From an uncultured Bacteroidales bacterium (GTDB lineage Bacteria; Bacteroidota; Bacteroidia; Bacteroidales; Paludibacteraceae), in contig ONEG01000022.1 in assembly GCA_900316845.1 (NCBI GenBank), positions 1 through 64,000 of the forward strand: 64,000 nucleotides of DNA, in the 5' to 3' direction. Of this stretch, positions 45,192 through 53,706 are shown piece after piece. The notes beneath the pieces were generated by a model. That model was not told the DNA's origin. It ran no database searches and saw only the letters and a program-made list of their open reading frames with translations. The stretch's first letter is position 1; every line of letters begins with the position of its first letter. Position numbers and translations under genes: made by a program.

Positions 45192-46151
45192 ATGACAAAC
45201 AAAGAGCGATACATAGAATGGTCTGCAGCGCAGGAGTACATGCCTGTCTTCATGCAGCCGTGGTGGATGGATGCCGTCTGCGCGGGCAAAGAGTGGGATG
45301 TACTGATCGCAGAGGACGAGCATGGCGAGATCATCGGTGCCATGCCGTACCTCTTGCGTAAGCGCGCGTGGCTCAAATATATTATCATGCCTCAGCAGAC
45401 GCAGATAGGCGGTATATGGGTGAGAGAAGATATCACCGGCGATAAATGGAAGACAGCGGAAGTATGCCGTGCGCTCAAGGAGCAGTTGGACGCTCTCGGC
45501 CTCGCCTACTACTACCAGCAATACATGCCGGGCAGCCTCTGCGTCGATGCCATGCGTGGTCTGGGCTTCAAGACCAAAGAGCGTGTGACGTACCGCGTGG
45601 ACGACCTGAGCGACTTAGATGCCCTCATCGCTTCGTTCAGCAAGAACAAACGCCGTCAGCTGCAAAAAGCCCTCAGCCTGCATGCCGAACGCGGGATGGA
45701 GGTCGAGGACTTCTACCGGTTCCACGTCCGTTGCATGGCGGCACGCAACCGCAAGATCCGCTACAGCCGGGAGTTCCTGCTGGTCCTGGAGCGCAAGGCG
45801 CGACGCAAGCAACAATGCGAGATTCTGAAGGTCTGCAACGCCGACGGACAGGTCTATGCGGCAGCCTTCCTCGTCTGGGACAAGAGCCTGATGTACTACC
45901 TCATCCCGGTCTATGACCCCGCTTTCGGCGACTCCGGCGCAGGAGCTCTATTAGTCCTCGAAGCGATGAAGTTAGCCCGCGAGAAACAGGTACGTTTTGA
46001 TTTCGAAGGCTCGATGGAACGCGGCACGGCGAAACACTACAAGCAGTTCGGCTCTACGCCCTATACCTATTTCTCCGTCGAGAAATACTACAAACCCCTC
46101 TTCCGTCTCGCCATCTGGTTTCAGAAGCTGAGGGAACTGAAGTTCCGTTAA
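45192..46151 (+). CDS. GNAT-fold acyltransferase (FemAB/BioF2-like)
   Basis: 319 residues, two GNAT-like halves. FSKNKRRQLQKALSLHAERG and LRFDFEGS-type C-terminal (VRFDFEGSMERGTAKHYKQF) motifs match the FemAB-related acetyltransferase group common in Bacteroidetes. Acceptor unknown; relatives add amino acids to peptidoglycan or modify envelope glycans. The start ATG directly follows the repeat block after ssb. A terminator at 46170-46194 separates it from the convergent flippase. Confidence 0.75.
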   Translation: MTNKERYIEWSAAQEYMPVFMQPWWMDAVCAGKEWDVLIAEDEHGEIIGAMPYLLRKRAWLKYIIMPQQTQIGGIWVREDITGDKWKTAEVCRALKEQLDALGLAYYYQQYMPGSLCVDAMRGLGFKTKERVTYRVDDLSDLDALIASFSKNKRRQLQKALSLHAERGMEVEDFYRFHVRCMAARNRKIRYSREFLLVLERKARRKQQCEILKVCNADGQVYAAAFLVWDKSLMYYLIPVYDPAFGDSGAGALLVLEAMKLAREKQVRFDFEGSMERGTAKHYKQFGSTPYTYFSVEKYYKPLFRLAIWFQKLRELKFR

Positions 46152-46169
46152 AACGTTAAACTGTTAAAA

Positions 46170-46194
46170 CGCCGCTTGCGGACGGCGCTTTTCA
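46170..46194. terminator. terminator between GNAT and flippase genes
   Basis: CGCCG / CGGCG stem with an eight-nt loop, T-run on one side and A-run on the other, suited to both convergent genes. Confidence 0.6.
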
Positions 46195-46201
46195 AGGCCG
46201 T

Positions 46202-47482
46202 TTACGAAAGCGTCTTGTGATAATTACGAACGAGGGAAGCGAACCACAACAGTTGTACCAAGAGGTACGCGAAACGCGTCCAAGCCAGCAAGGAGATACT
46301 CCCCAAGAAGCTGCCTAAAAAGATACCTGTCTCTAAAGCAACCGCCATCATTAAGACGTAAACAACCTCCATCCAAAGGGCTGTTTTTTGTTTGCCGAAG
46401 ACATCCGACAGGAAGCTGATCGTACCGCATATAGGCGTGAGAATGAGGTAGGGATAAAGCGCCCGGATGATATCCGCCGAACCAGTCCATTCCTCGCCGA
46501 AAAGGAGCGTCACTATCTGCGGCATGACGATATACAACAACGCCATTCCGACAACCAGCACGCCTCCCGTCACTATACAGAAACGCCCTAAGACACGACC
46601 TATCGGCTGACGGTTTTGCACGAGAACGGAGACCTTCTGAAAAAGCACCTGGTAGCAGGATTTCGTCACTATATTCAGCGGCACAAAAGAAGCCATCATC
46701 GCCAGGGAGAGCAACCCCACTTCCTGAAGACCGAAACAGGGCGTTAACAACCATACCGGCAATGCTTGACCGACGGAATTGACTAACGCGCGAGGTAAGC
46801 TATACTTGGGGAAATTAGCATACTCGCGCGCTACTTCTCTCATCGGTGCCGCAGGCTCGCAGAAGAGTTCACGCAGGTGTTTCTTCCATGCCATCCCGAC
46901 ACTAATCGCAAGGGAGACCAGCGGCGCCAGGACGGTAGCTAAGATCATTCCTCCGCGTAAGTATCCTAAAGCGCCGAATCCGACCTTGGACCCGGCTGAG
47001 AAGAGGCTTTGCGAGACCTGATAGCCGCTGATACGAGCAAAAGCCCGCCGGCGGATATACCAGTAGTTGAGGATATTCCATGCCCCCATCACCACGATAG
47101 AGAGCGGCATGGCCCACCACCACCGCGCTAACTCCGGCGCATTGAAAAGTCCTGCTATAGGCTCCGCGAAAGGCAGAGAGAGACAGAAAACTCCTGCGAC
47201 GCACAGGGTGATCATTCCGCTCAAACGCACCAACGCCCGGGCTTTCTCTTCCTCCTTCGGCAAGACGACCGCGTACTGGTACTCCGCCGTAGCGGCCAAC
47301 CCTGCCACTCCCAAGGTGCTTGTGAAGAGCGAGAGCAAAGCAAAATCCTCCGGCGCGTACATACGCGTCAATATAGGATAGACAAGGATGCCTAACGCCT
47401 GCGCAAAAACATTCGCAGTAAGTAATCTGCCAACGTTCCTCGCCGAGCTCGATTTCCATATTTTTGATAGCCGATGGCTCAT
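46202..47482 (-). CDS. polysaccharide flippase (MATE/Wzx-like)
   Basis: 426 residues with about twelve to fourteen transmembrane helices. The N-terminus NVGRLLTANVFAQALGILVY and TRMYAPEDFALLSLFTSTLG are typical of polysaccharide biosynthesis flippases (oligosaccharide_flip). It probably moves a lipid-linked glycan across the inner membrane. The ATG at 47482 is chosen because the promoter's -7 box is at 47500-47493, giving a leader of only about six nt. The longer frame to 47503 would start upstream of that box. Confidence 0.83.
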   Translation of the reverse strand: MSHRLSKIWKSSSARNVGRLLTANVFAQALGILVYPILTRMYAPEDFALLSLFTSTLGVAGLAATAEYQYAVVLPKEEEKARALVRLSGMITLCVAGVFCLSLPFAEPIAGLFNAPELARWWWAMPLSIVVMGAWNILNYWYIRRRAFARISGYQVSQSLFSAGSKVGFGALGYLRGGMILATVLAPLVSLAISVGMAWKKHLRELFCEPAAPMREVAREYANFPKYSLPRALVNSVGQALPVWLLTPCFGLQEVGLLSLAMMASFVPLNIVTKSCYQVLFQKVSVLVQNRQPIGRVLGRFCIVTGGVLVVGMALLYIVMPQIVTLLFGEEWTGSADIIRALYPYLILTPICGTISFLSDVFGKQKTALWMEVVYVLMMAVALETGIFLGSFLGSISLLAWTRFAYLLVQLLWFASLVRNYHKTLS

Positions 47483-47492
47483 TTTTCGGGTG

Positions 47493-47524
47493 CAAAGGTA
47501 CAAAAATATTTACAAATGCGCAAA
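47493..47524 (-). promoter_or_regulatory. promoter of the flippase gene
   Basis: On the - strand TTTG (47524-47521), 20 nt, TACCTTTG (47500-47493). The start codon at 47482 is 11 nt from the box. Confidence 0.75.
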
Positions 47525-47538
47525 TTTTTCGAAAATTA

Positions 47539-47570
47539 TTTGCATAAATCGCAAAAAAGTTGTACCTTTG
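47539..47570 (+). promoter_or_regulatory. promoter of tonB
   Basis: TTTG 47539-47542, 20 nt, TACCTTTG 47563-47570; divergent from the flippase promoter 15 nt away. Leader of about 35 nt. Confidence 0.78.
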
Positions 47571-47609
47571 TAGCCGATTTTGATTATCACGACCTAAAAA
47601 ACACAAGAT

Positions 47610-48287
47610 ATGCAAGTTAAGAAATCAGAAAAAGCCAGTTTAGAGAAGGACAAACTCGTCTATGTATTGATGGGTTTGGTTTTCGTTCTGAGCCTCGTTT
47701 ATGTGGCGCTGGAGTGGACTGAGCGAGAGGTCACGAAGTACGAGGTGACCGACACAGAGTTCCTCTTTGAGGAAGAAGTAGAGATTCAACAGACCAGCCA
47801 GGAGACACCTCCTCCTCCCCCACCCCCTGCTGTACAGGAGGTCGAGGTGCTGAACGTCGTAGAGGATAACGTCGAGACCGAGTCGATCGAGGTGAACACC
47901 GAGGAGACCGAGCAAGAGGTCGTTATCGCCGCGCCGGTTGAGGCTCCTGTAGAGGAAGAGGAAGAAGAGGTCATCTTCGTCGTAGTAGAGAAGATGCCGG
48001 AGTTCCCCGGTGGACAACAAGCCCTCTTCAAATACCTCAGCGAGAACGTGAAGTACCCGGTTATCGCGCAGGAGAACGGTATCCAAGGTCGTGTGATCTG
48101 CCAGTTCGTCGTAAACCGTGATGGTTCGATCGTTGACGTAGAGGTCGTTCGTTCCGGTGGCGATCCTTCGCTGGACAAAGAGGCGGTTCGCGTTATCAAG
48201 TCCATGCCGAAATGGAAACCCGGTCAGCAACGTGGCAAACCCGTACGCGTGAAATATACCGTACCTGTTAACTTCAAGCTCCAATAA
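47610..48287 (+). CDS. tonB: TonB family energy transducer
   Basis: 225 residues. A single transmembrane segment (VYVLMGLVFVLSLVYVALEW) near residues 17-37 is followed by a periplasmic spacer with seven consecutive prolines and many glutamates. The C-terminal TonB domain (EFPGGQQALFKYLSENVKYP, GRVICQFVVNRDGSIVDVEV, KWKPGQQRGKPVRVKYTVPV) comes last. It passes proton-motive force to outer-membrane receptors. Its stop codon is the first three bases of a 38-nt element shared with rpsL. recG follows after 35 nt. Confidence 0.9.
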   Translation: MQVKKSEKASLEKDKLVYVLMGLVFVLSLVYVALEWTEREVTKYEVTDTEFLFEEEVEIQQTSQETPPPPPPPAVQEVEVLNVVEDNVETESIEVNTEETEQEVVIAAPVEAPVEEEEEEVIFVVVEKMPEFPGGQQALFKYLSENVKYPVIAQENGIQGRVICQFVVNRDGSIVDVEVVRSGGDPSLDKEAVRVIKSMPKWKPGQQRGKPVRVKYTVPVNFKLQ

Positions 48288-48322
48288 CCGGTTTAGAACC
48301 GGAGCAAGATGGCCATGCGGCT
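48285..48322 (+). repeat. stop-codon-linked 38-nt element, tonB copy
   Basis: TAACCGGTTTAGAACCGGAG and 18 more nt, up to the base before the recG ATG. It differs at three of 38 positions from the copy that follows the rpsL stop. Confidence 0.75.
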
Positions 48323-50449
48323 ATGGAATTATCTCAGCGAGATATAACGTATTGTAAGAATGTCGGTGCCAAACGTGCCGACATTCTTCGTAAAGAACTC
48401 GGGGTACAGACCGCGATGGATTTGTTGCGGACCTATCCCTACAAATATATCGACCGCAGTAAGTTCTACCGCATCGCCGAACTCAACGACGAAGACACCT
48501 ACGTCCAGATCATCGGTGAAGTGACGGAATGGCACACGATCGGTATCGGCAAGGCGCAGCGCCTCTCGGCGACCTTCTTCGACGGTACGCATCAATGCGA
48601 ACTGGTATGGTTCCAGGGCGCGAAGTATGTCAAACTCGCCAAGGGCGTCAAGTACCTGCTCTTCGGCAAACCCAGCCGCTTCAACCACCTCTATAACTTC
48701 GTTCATCCGGATCTCACTCCCTGGTCGAAAGTGACGCCGGAGATGACGCAGGGCCTCGAGCCGTACTACAACACGACCGAGACCATGAAGCGGCACGGAC
48801 TCAACTCAAAAGCTATCCGCTCTATCATCGCGGAGCTCTTACCCGACCTGAAGATGGGTGTACCGGACACGATCGGCGCAGACATCCTGCAGCAATACCG
48901 GCTCATGAGTCTGACAGACGCGCTGATCAACGTGCATTTCCCGAAAGACACCCTCGCCATGCAGAACGCACGGGCGAGACTTAAGTTCGAAGAGCTCTTT
49001 TATATCCAGCTCCAGATCCTTCGCCAGATGAAGCGCCGCGAACAGAACCCGGGCTTCGCCATGCCGCTGGTCGGGAACCGTTTTCATGCGCTCTACAAAG
49101 CCCTGCCTTTCGACCTCACCAACGCGCAGAAACGCGTCATTCACGAGATACATGACGACCTCAAGTCCGGTCGCCAGATGAACCGCCTCCTGCAAGGCGA
49201 CGTCGGTTCCGGCAAGACGCTCGTGGCACTCATGTGCTGCCTGCTCGCCATCGACAACGGCTACCAGGCTTGTATCATGGCGCCGACGGAGATCCTCGCC
49301 AACCAGCATTACGAGACCCTCAAAGCCTTCTTGGCTCCGCTCGGCGACGCTGTCCACGTAGCCCTGCTCACGGGTTCGACGACGCCGAAAAACCGCGTGC
49401 CGATACATAACGGACTGCTCAACGGCACCATCCATATATTAATAGGTACGCACGCGTTACTGGAGGATAACGTGCAGTGGCAGAACCTCGGCTTCGTCGT
49501 CATCGACGAGCAGCACCGTTTCGGTGTCGCCCAACGCGCCAAACTCTGGACGAAGACCCGGCGCGTCGCCGGAGACGGAAATGCGATGCCAGATTGCCCT
49601 CCCCACATCCTCGTCATGACCGCGACACCTATCCCCCGCACCTTGGCGATGACCGTCTATGGCGATCTGCAGGTCTCCATCATCGATGAGTTACCGCCGG
49701 GACGCAAACCCGTGCAGACCATCCATTACTCCATCCAACGCCGCGCGCAGGTCTATGCCTTCCTGCGCAAGCAGATACAGGACGGACGGCAGGTCTATGT
49801 CGTCTATCCGCTTATCAAAGAGAATGAGAAACTCGACCTGCAGGACCTGCAGAACGGGTTCAATGAGCTTTGCGAGGCGTTCCCCGAATATAAGATCTCC
49901 ATGGTGCACGGCCAGATGAAAGCCGCCGACAAGGACCTGCAGATGCAGCGTTTTGCTTCCGGTGAGACGCAGATACTCGTTGCGACGACCGTCATCGAAG
50001 TCGGCGTGAACGTGCCCAACGCTACCGTCATGATGATCCAGAACGCCGAGCGTTTCGGCCTCAGCCAGCTCCACCAGCTCCGCGGACGCGTCGGACGTGG
50101 CGGAGACCAGAGCTACTGCCTCCTCCTCACCGATCTCGAGCTGAGCAAAGAGACCCGCAAACGGATGGATATCATGGTTGCTACCAACGACGGTTTCCGC
50201 ATCGCCGAAGCCGACCTGCAGCTGCGCGGACCCGGCGACCTGCAAGGTACCCTGCAATCCGGTACTCCCTTTGAGCTGCATATAGCCAACCTCGCAACCG
50301 ACGGCCAACTCGTCTCCCTCGCACGCCAGGCAGCCCTCGAGATCCTTGACCCCGACCCGCTGCTCGAGGATGAGAGGAACCGTATATACAAAAGACGCCT
50401 CGATGCGCTTCGGATTACTCAGAGTTATAACTGGGGAGAAATTAGTTGA
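48323..50449 (+). CDS. recG: ATP-dependent DNA helicase RecG
   Basis: 708 residues. An OB wedge domain (about 60-165) precedes a superfamily 2 core: Walker A GDVGSGKTLVAL (near 290), VIDEQHRFGVAQR (DEQH), VMTATPIPRTL, HGQMKAADKDLQ, VATTVIEVGVNVPNA and QLHQLRGRVGRG, with the C-terminal TRG region. It remodels stalled forks and Holliday junctions. It has no promoter of its own and is probably transcribed with tonB. Confidence 0.96.
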   Translation: MELSQRDITYCKNVGAKRADILRKELGVQTAMDLLRTYPYKYIDRSKFYRIAELNDEDTYVQIIGEVTEWHTIGIGKAQRLSATFFDGTHQCELVWFQGAKYVKLAKGVKYLLFGKPSRFNHLYNFVHPDLTPWSKVTPEMTQGLEPYYNTTETMKRHGLNSKAIRSIIAELLPDLKMGVPDTIGADILQQYRLMSLTDALINVHFPKDTLAMQNARARLKFEELFYIQLQILRQMKRREQNPGFAMPLVGNRFHALYKALPFDLTNAQKRVIHEIHDDLKSGRQMNRLLQGDVGSGKTLVALMCCLLAIDNGYQACIMAPTEILANQHYETLKAFLAPLGDAVHVALLTGSTTPKNRVPIHNGLLNGTIHILIGTHALLEDNVQWQNLGFVVIDEQHRFGVAQRAKLWTKTRRVAGDGNAMPDCPPHILVMTATPIPRTLAMTVYGDLQVSIIDELPPGRKPVQTIHYSIQRRAQVYAFLRKQIQDGRQVYVVYPLIKENEKLDLQDLQNGFNELCEAFPEYKISMVHGQMKAADKDLQMQRFASGETQILVATTVIEVGVNVPNATVMMIQNAERFGLSQLHQLRGRVGRGGDQSYCLLLTDLELSKETRKRMDIMVATNDGFRIAEADLQLRGPGDLQGTLQSGTPFELHIANLATDGQLVSLARQAALEILDPDPLLEDERNRIYKRRLDALRITQSYNWGEIS

Positions 50450-50477
50450 GAAAATGGTAAATGACCAAATGGTAAAT

Positions 50478-50505
50478 AAAAAAGACCGCGTTTGCGGTCT
50501 TTTTA
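50478..50505. terminator. bidirectional terminator between recG and rpsU
   Basis: AAAAGACCGC / GCGGTCTTTT stem with a tight TTT loop, A-run and T-run on either side. It lies directly next to the rpsU stop at 50506-50508. Confidence 0.88.
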
Positions 50506-50700
50506 TTACATATCGTCGTGAGCGTGCAACGACTGCACATACTTCGCATGTGCCATCTTGATTCGCTTCAGCTCACTCGGTTTGTCGAATTGCTGACGAC
50601 GACGAAGCTCTTTTACGACACCCGTCTTATCGAATTTGCGTTTGAATTTCTTAATCGCGCGCTCGATGTTCTCACCTTCTTTTACAGGAACGATAATCAT
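50506..50700 (-). CDS. rpsU: 30S ribosomal protein S21
   Basis: 64 residues: MIIVPVKEGENIERAIKKFK, then a basic RRRQQFDKPSELKRIK helix. The ATG at 50700 gives the family length. It is transcribed behind tRNA-Leu(CAA), 20 nt upstream. Confidence 0.96.
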   Translation of the reverse strand: MIIVPVKEGENIERAIKKFKRKFDKTGVVKELRRRQQFDKPSELKRIKMAHAKYVQSLHAHDDM

Positions 50701-50720
50701 TGCATACACCTCCTTTCTTG

Positions 50721-50800
50721 TACCCAGGGCCGGGATCGAACCGGCACGGTTTCCCATTGGTGTTTGAGACCAACGCGTCTACCAATTCCGCCACCTGGGC
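50721..50800 (-). tRNA. tRNA-Leu (anticodon CAA)
   Basis: On the - strand: acceptor GCCCAGG with CCTGGGT (G1-U72), D-arm with GGTAGACGC, anticodon stem TTGGT/ACCAA with loop CTCAAAC (anticodon CAA), long class II variable arm, T-arm GCCGG/CCGGC with TTCGATC loop, discriminator A. It is uninterrupted, unlike tRNA-Leu(UAA). Confidence 0.93.
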
Positions 50801-50930
50801 TTGCTTGCATTGACACTCGCGTGACTGCGCGTTCCACGCTTGTATAACGCTACGTGTCATGCTACGCTTTTCGGTCTGCAAAACTATGTTTTACATCCCG
50901 AGGTACTTTCCTATCAAGCGAAAAAGCGTG

Positions 50931-50962
50931 CAAAAGTACTGCTTTTTTTTGAAATGACCAAA
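50931..50962 (-). promoter_or_regulatory. promoter of tRNA-Leu(CAA)-rpsU
   Basis: On the - strand TTTG (50962-50959), 20 nt, TACTTTTG (50938-50931), giving a leader of about 125 nt before the tRNA. Confidence 0.72.
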
Positions 50963-50977
50963 TTTTAATGCATTTTT

Positions 50978-51009
50978 TTTGCATAATTGCGTATTTTTTT
51001 GTATTTTTG
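50978..51009 (+). promoter_or_regulatory. promoter of tcdA
   Basis: TTTG 50978-50981, 20 nt, TATTTTTG 51002-51009. It excludes the longer frame from 50968. Divergent from the rpsU promoter. Confidence 0.72.
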
Positions 51010-51021
51010 CAGCGAATTTGC

Positions 51022-51735
51022 ATGATTATGGAGGATTTCTTCAGCAGAAGTGAAGCTTTATTGGGGGCCGAAGGGATGGATCGGCTGCGCAACGCTCGCG
51101 TCATCCTTTTCGGGGTCGGCGGCGTAGGCTCATGGTGCGCCGAGGCGCTCATACGTACCGGTCTTATCCATCTCACCCTCGTCGATGGCGACGTCGTCCA
51201 ACCCTCGAACGTCAACCGGCAACTCCCCGCTACACGCGAGACCATCGGCCGGCCCAAAGTGGAAGTTCTCCGCGAACGACTCCTGACCATCAACCCGGAG
51301 GCGGAAATAGAGGCGGTTTTTGAAAACTACTATGCGGATGGAAAAACCGAGAGCGGAGCGGATCTGAAGATCGGTGAATACGATTATGTGATTGACGCGA
51401 TAGACAGCGTGGCGGCGAAGACAGACCTTATTATTAACGCGACGCGCGTGCGCGGGATGAAGGTCTTCTCCTCCATGGGTGCCGCCTTGCGATTCGACCC
51501 CACCGCCGTGACCACCGGCGAACTCATGTCCATCAAAGGTGACGCACTCGCCAAAGCCGTCCGCGCACGGATGAAGAAGATCGGACTCCATCCCTATCGC
51601 AAAGTCCGTTGCGTGTACTCCACCGAGCAAGCGCAAGCCTGCGAGACACGCGGCTCCCTCATGCAAGTGACTGCCGTCTTCGGCTGCACATTAGCCTCGA
51701 TGGTCATCAATGCGCTGAAAACTGATAACAGATAA
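51022..51735 (+). CDS. tcdA: tRNA threonylcarbamoyladenosine dehydratase (ThiF/HesA family)
   Basis: 237 residues, E1-like fold. NARVILFGVGGVGSWCAEAL (nucleotide-binding Gly-x-Gly-x2-Gly), DGDVVQPSNVNRQLPA, YDYVIDAIDSVAAKTDLI and a C-terminal VTAVFGCTLASMVINALK fit the TcdA/CsdL group, which cyclises t6A at position 37 of tRNAs. ATG 51022 or 51028 could start it. The last four residues (TDNR) and the stop are encoded by a GATAACTGATAACAGATAAC-type repeat (51718-51748). A fragment resembling the original 3' end lies at 59640-59720. Confidence 0.87.
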   Translation: MIMEDFFSRSEALLGAEGMDRLRNARVILFGVGGVGSWCAEALIRTGLIHLTLVDGDVVQPSNVNRQLPATRETIGRPKVEVLRERLLTINPEAEIEAVFENYYADGKTESGADLKIGEYDYVIDAIDSVAAKTDLIINATRVRGMKVFSSMGAALRFDPTAVTTGELMSIKGDALAKAVRARMKKIGLHPYRKVRCVYSTEQAQACETRGSLMQVTAVFGCTLASMVINALKTDNR

Positions 51736-51748
51736 CTGATAACTGAAT
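51718..51748. repeat. CTGATAACAGATAA repeat at the tcdA stop
   Basis: Three to four units of ACTGATAAC/AGATAACTG spanning the tcdA stop codon and the spacer to the BspA-like gene. Confidence 0.65.
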
Positions 51749-51753
51749 ACTAT

Positions 51754-53613
51754 ATGAAAAAAATTACGCTTTTCCTGCTGGCGATGGTAGTCAGCACAAG
51801 CATTTGGGCAGAGAATGTCAAGATTAACGGCATCTATTACTCCCTGGGTTCCACCACGGCGCAGGTGATTAGCGACCAGAGTTCGGACAAGTCCGTCTAT
51901 TCGGCCTATACGTCCGTGACGATCCCCTCGTCCGTGACCTACAACAACTACACGTACCCTGTGACATCTGTCGGCACGTCGGCTTTTGAAGGCTGCTCGA
52001 ACCTGCAGTCGGTGACCTTGCCCTCCTCCGTCACCACCATCGACACCGACGCCTTCTACGGCTGTGTGAGATTAGAGCGCGTGAACCTGGAGGAAGGTCT
52101 GACGAACATCAACCTCCGTGCGTTCTATAATTGTAAACTCGACACCGTCATCATCCCCTCGACCGTCACCTCTATCGGCAACGCAGCCTTCAAAGGCAAT
52201 CCGACAAAGGCCATCGTTTGGAAACCGGCTAACTGCTCTATCGGTTCGGATGATAGTGCGCCGTTCTATAGCACCTCTTCGCAAGTCACTTCGTTCGTCT
52301 TCGCCGACGGCGTAGAGACTGTCCCGGCATATATCTGCAAGAACATGAACTTACTGGACACTATAGTACTTCCGTCATCGGTCCGTTCACTGGGTCAGTA
52401 CGCGTTTATGAACTGCTCGAAACTCAAGTCCATCAATCTCCCCGTCACGCAGAAGACCCTTCCTGTCAGCTTCTTCGAAGGCTGTACGTCCTTGGAGTCG
52501 ATTGAGCTGCCGGCTACCCTGACGACCATCAGCACGGACGCTTTCTACGGTTGTACGAAACTGGCTCACGTGAACCTCCACGAAGGTCTGACGATCATCA
52601 ATCTGCGGGCGTTCTATAATTGTAAGCTGGACTCCATCGTCATCCCTTCGACCGTGACCTCCATCGGCAACGGGGCTTTCAAAGGCAATCCGACGAAATC
52701 CATCGTTTGGAAACCGAAGACCTGCTCTATCGGTTCCGATGATAGTGCGCCGTTCTATAGCACCAGCTCGCAGGTGACCTCGTTCGTCTTTGGCGACAGC
52801 GTACAAGTCATCCCGGCGTACTTATGTGAGAACATGAATCTGCTGGATACGATCGTGCTTCCATCTACATTGACCACCATCGGGGCGTACTCGTTCAAAA
52901 ACTGCTCCGCGCTCAAAGGTATTCAACTGCCTGAAGGAGCTATCTACATGGGAGATGGCGCTTTCATGTATTGTACTTCACTCAAGTCGTTTGCTTTTCC
53001 GGAAGGGAAAAAGAGCCTTCCTGTCAGTGTCCTCGAGGGTTGTACGGCACTCGAAGAGGTCTTCATCCCTTCTTCCGTCACGACCATCAACCAGGATGCT
53101 TTCTACAATTGTTCCTCGCTGCGCGCGATCCATAACCTCGCCTTCACCCCGCAGACCATCACCGAGCGCGCAGTCTATAATGTCAACAAGCAGACCTGCA
53201 TCCTCTACGTGCCGATGGATTATATCGACCTCTACCGCGCGAAAGCCATCTGGTGCGATTTCCTGAACATCATCGGCGTAGCGACGGATCTGCAGTTTGA
53301 GGACCAACTGATCACGGTGACCTACCTCAAAGCCGACGCGGACCACTCGCCCCATTACATGGAGTCGCAACACTGGCAGGTACCCCATGCGCCGCGTATC
53401 GAGGGCTTCACCTTCCTCCGTTGGGAAGTACAATCCGGCGACCTCGCGGACGGCATCTTCCTCCAGGCGGTCTATCAAGCCAACGAACCGACCTCGGCAC
53501 CTGCGGTCTATACCAACCCTGCGAACCCCGCGCAGAAACTCATCCGTAACGGCGCCGTCTATATCCTCTCCGACGACCAACTCTACACCATCGACGGCAA
53601 GCTCGCACAATAA
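51754..53613 (+). CDS. BspA-like leucine-rich-repeat surface protein
   Basis: 619 residues with a signal peptide (MKKITLFLLAMVVSTSIWAE) and LRR_5/BspA repeats (TLPSSVTTIDTDAFYGCVRL, SIVIPSTVTSIGNGAFKGNP and so on) from about 50 to 490. A large block, near DNA 52019-52340 and 52500-52820, is duplicated almost word for word. The C-terminus NPAQKLIRNGAVYILSDDQL then YTIDGKLAQ resembles the Lys-x-Leu-Arg-x-Gly...Ile...Tyr...Gly sorting-like tails of Bacteroidetes. It is probably exported and surface-bound, with a role in adhesion. No terminator follows. Confidence 0.85.
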   Translation: MKKITLFLLAMVVSTSIWAENVKINGIYYSLGSTTAQVISDQSSDKSVYSAYTSVTIPSSVTYNNYTYPVTSVGTSAFEGCSNLQSVTLPSSVTTIDTDAFYGCVRLERVNLEEGLTNINLRAFYNCKLDTVIIPSTVTSIGNAAFKGNPTKAIVWKPANCSIGSDDSAPFYSTSSQVTSFVFADGVETVPAYICKNMNLLDTIVLPSSVRSLGQYAFMNCSKLKSINLPVTQKTLPVSFFEGCTSLESIELPATLTTISTDAFYGCTKLAHVNLHEGLTIINLRAFYNCKLDSIVIPSTVTSIGNGAFKGNPTKSIVWKPKTCSIGSDDSAPFYSTSSQVTSFVFGDSVQVIPAYLCENMNLLDTIVLPSTLTTIGAYSFKNCSALKGIQLPEGAIYMGDGAFMYCTSLKSFAFPEGKKSLPVSVLEGCTALEEVFIPSSVTTINQDAFYNCSSLRAIHNLAFTPQTITERAVYNVNKQTCILYVPMDYIDLYRAKAIWCDFLNIIGVATDLQFEDQLITVTYLKADADHSPHYMESQHWQVPHAPRIEGFTFLRWEVQSGDLADGIFLQAVYQANEPTSAPAVYTNPANPAQKLIRNGAVYILSDDQLYTIDGKLAQ

Positions 53614-53628
53614 AAAAATAAAAAAATA

Positions 53629-53660
53629 TTTGCACATCCAAAAAAAAATTCGTACCTTTG
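53629..53660 (+). promoter_or_regulatory. promoter of the GLUG-domain protein
   Basis: TTTG 53629-53632, 20 nt, TACCTTTG 53653-53660. Leader of about 40 nt to ATG 53707. Confidence 0.78.
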
Positions 53661-53706
53661 CACCCGGGACATCCTCCCGACTGAAAAACGCAGTTAAATA
53701 AACGAT

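Noticed and set aside
8928..50800. G1-U72 pair in all three tRNAs as an oddity
   Set aside because: The same wobble at 1-72 is known in other bacteria, for example tRNA-Leu(UAA) of E. coli, so it is not remarkable by itself.
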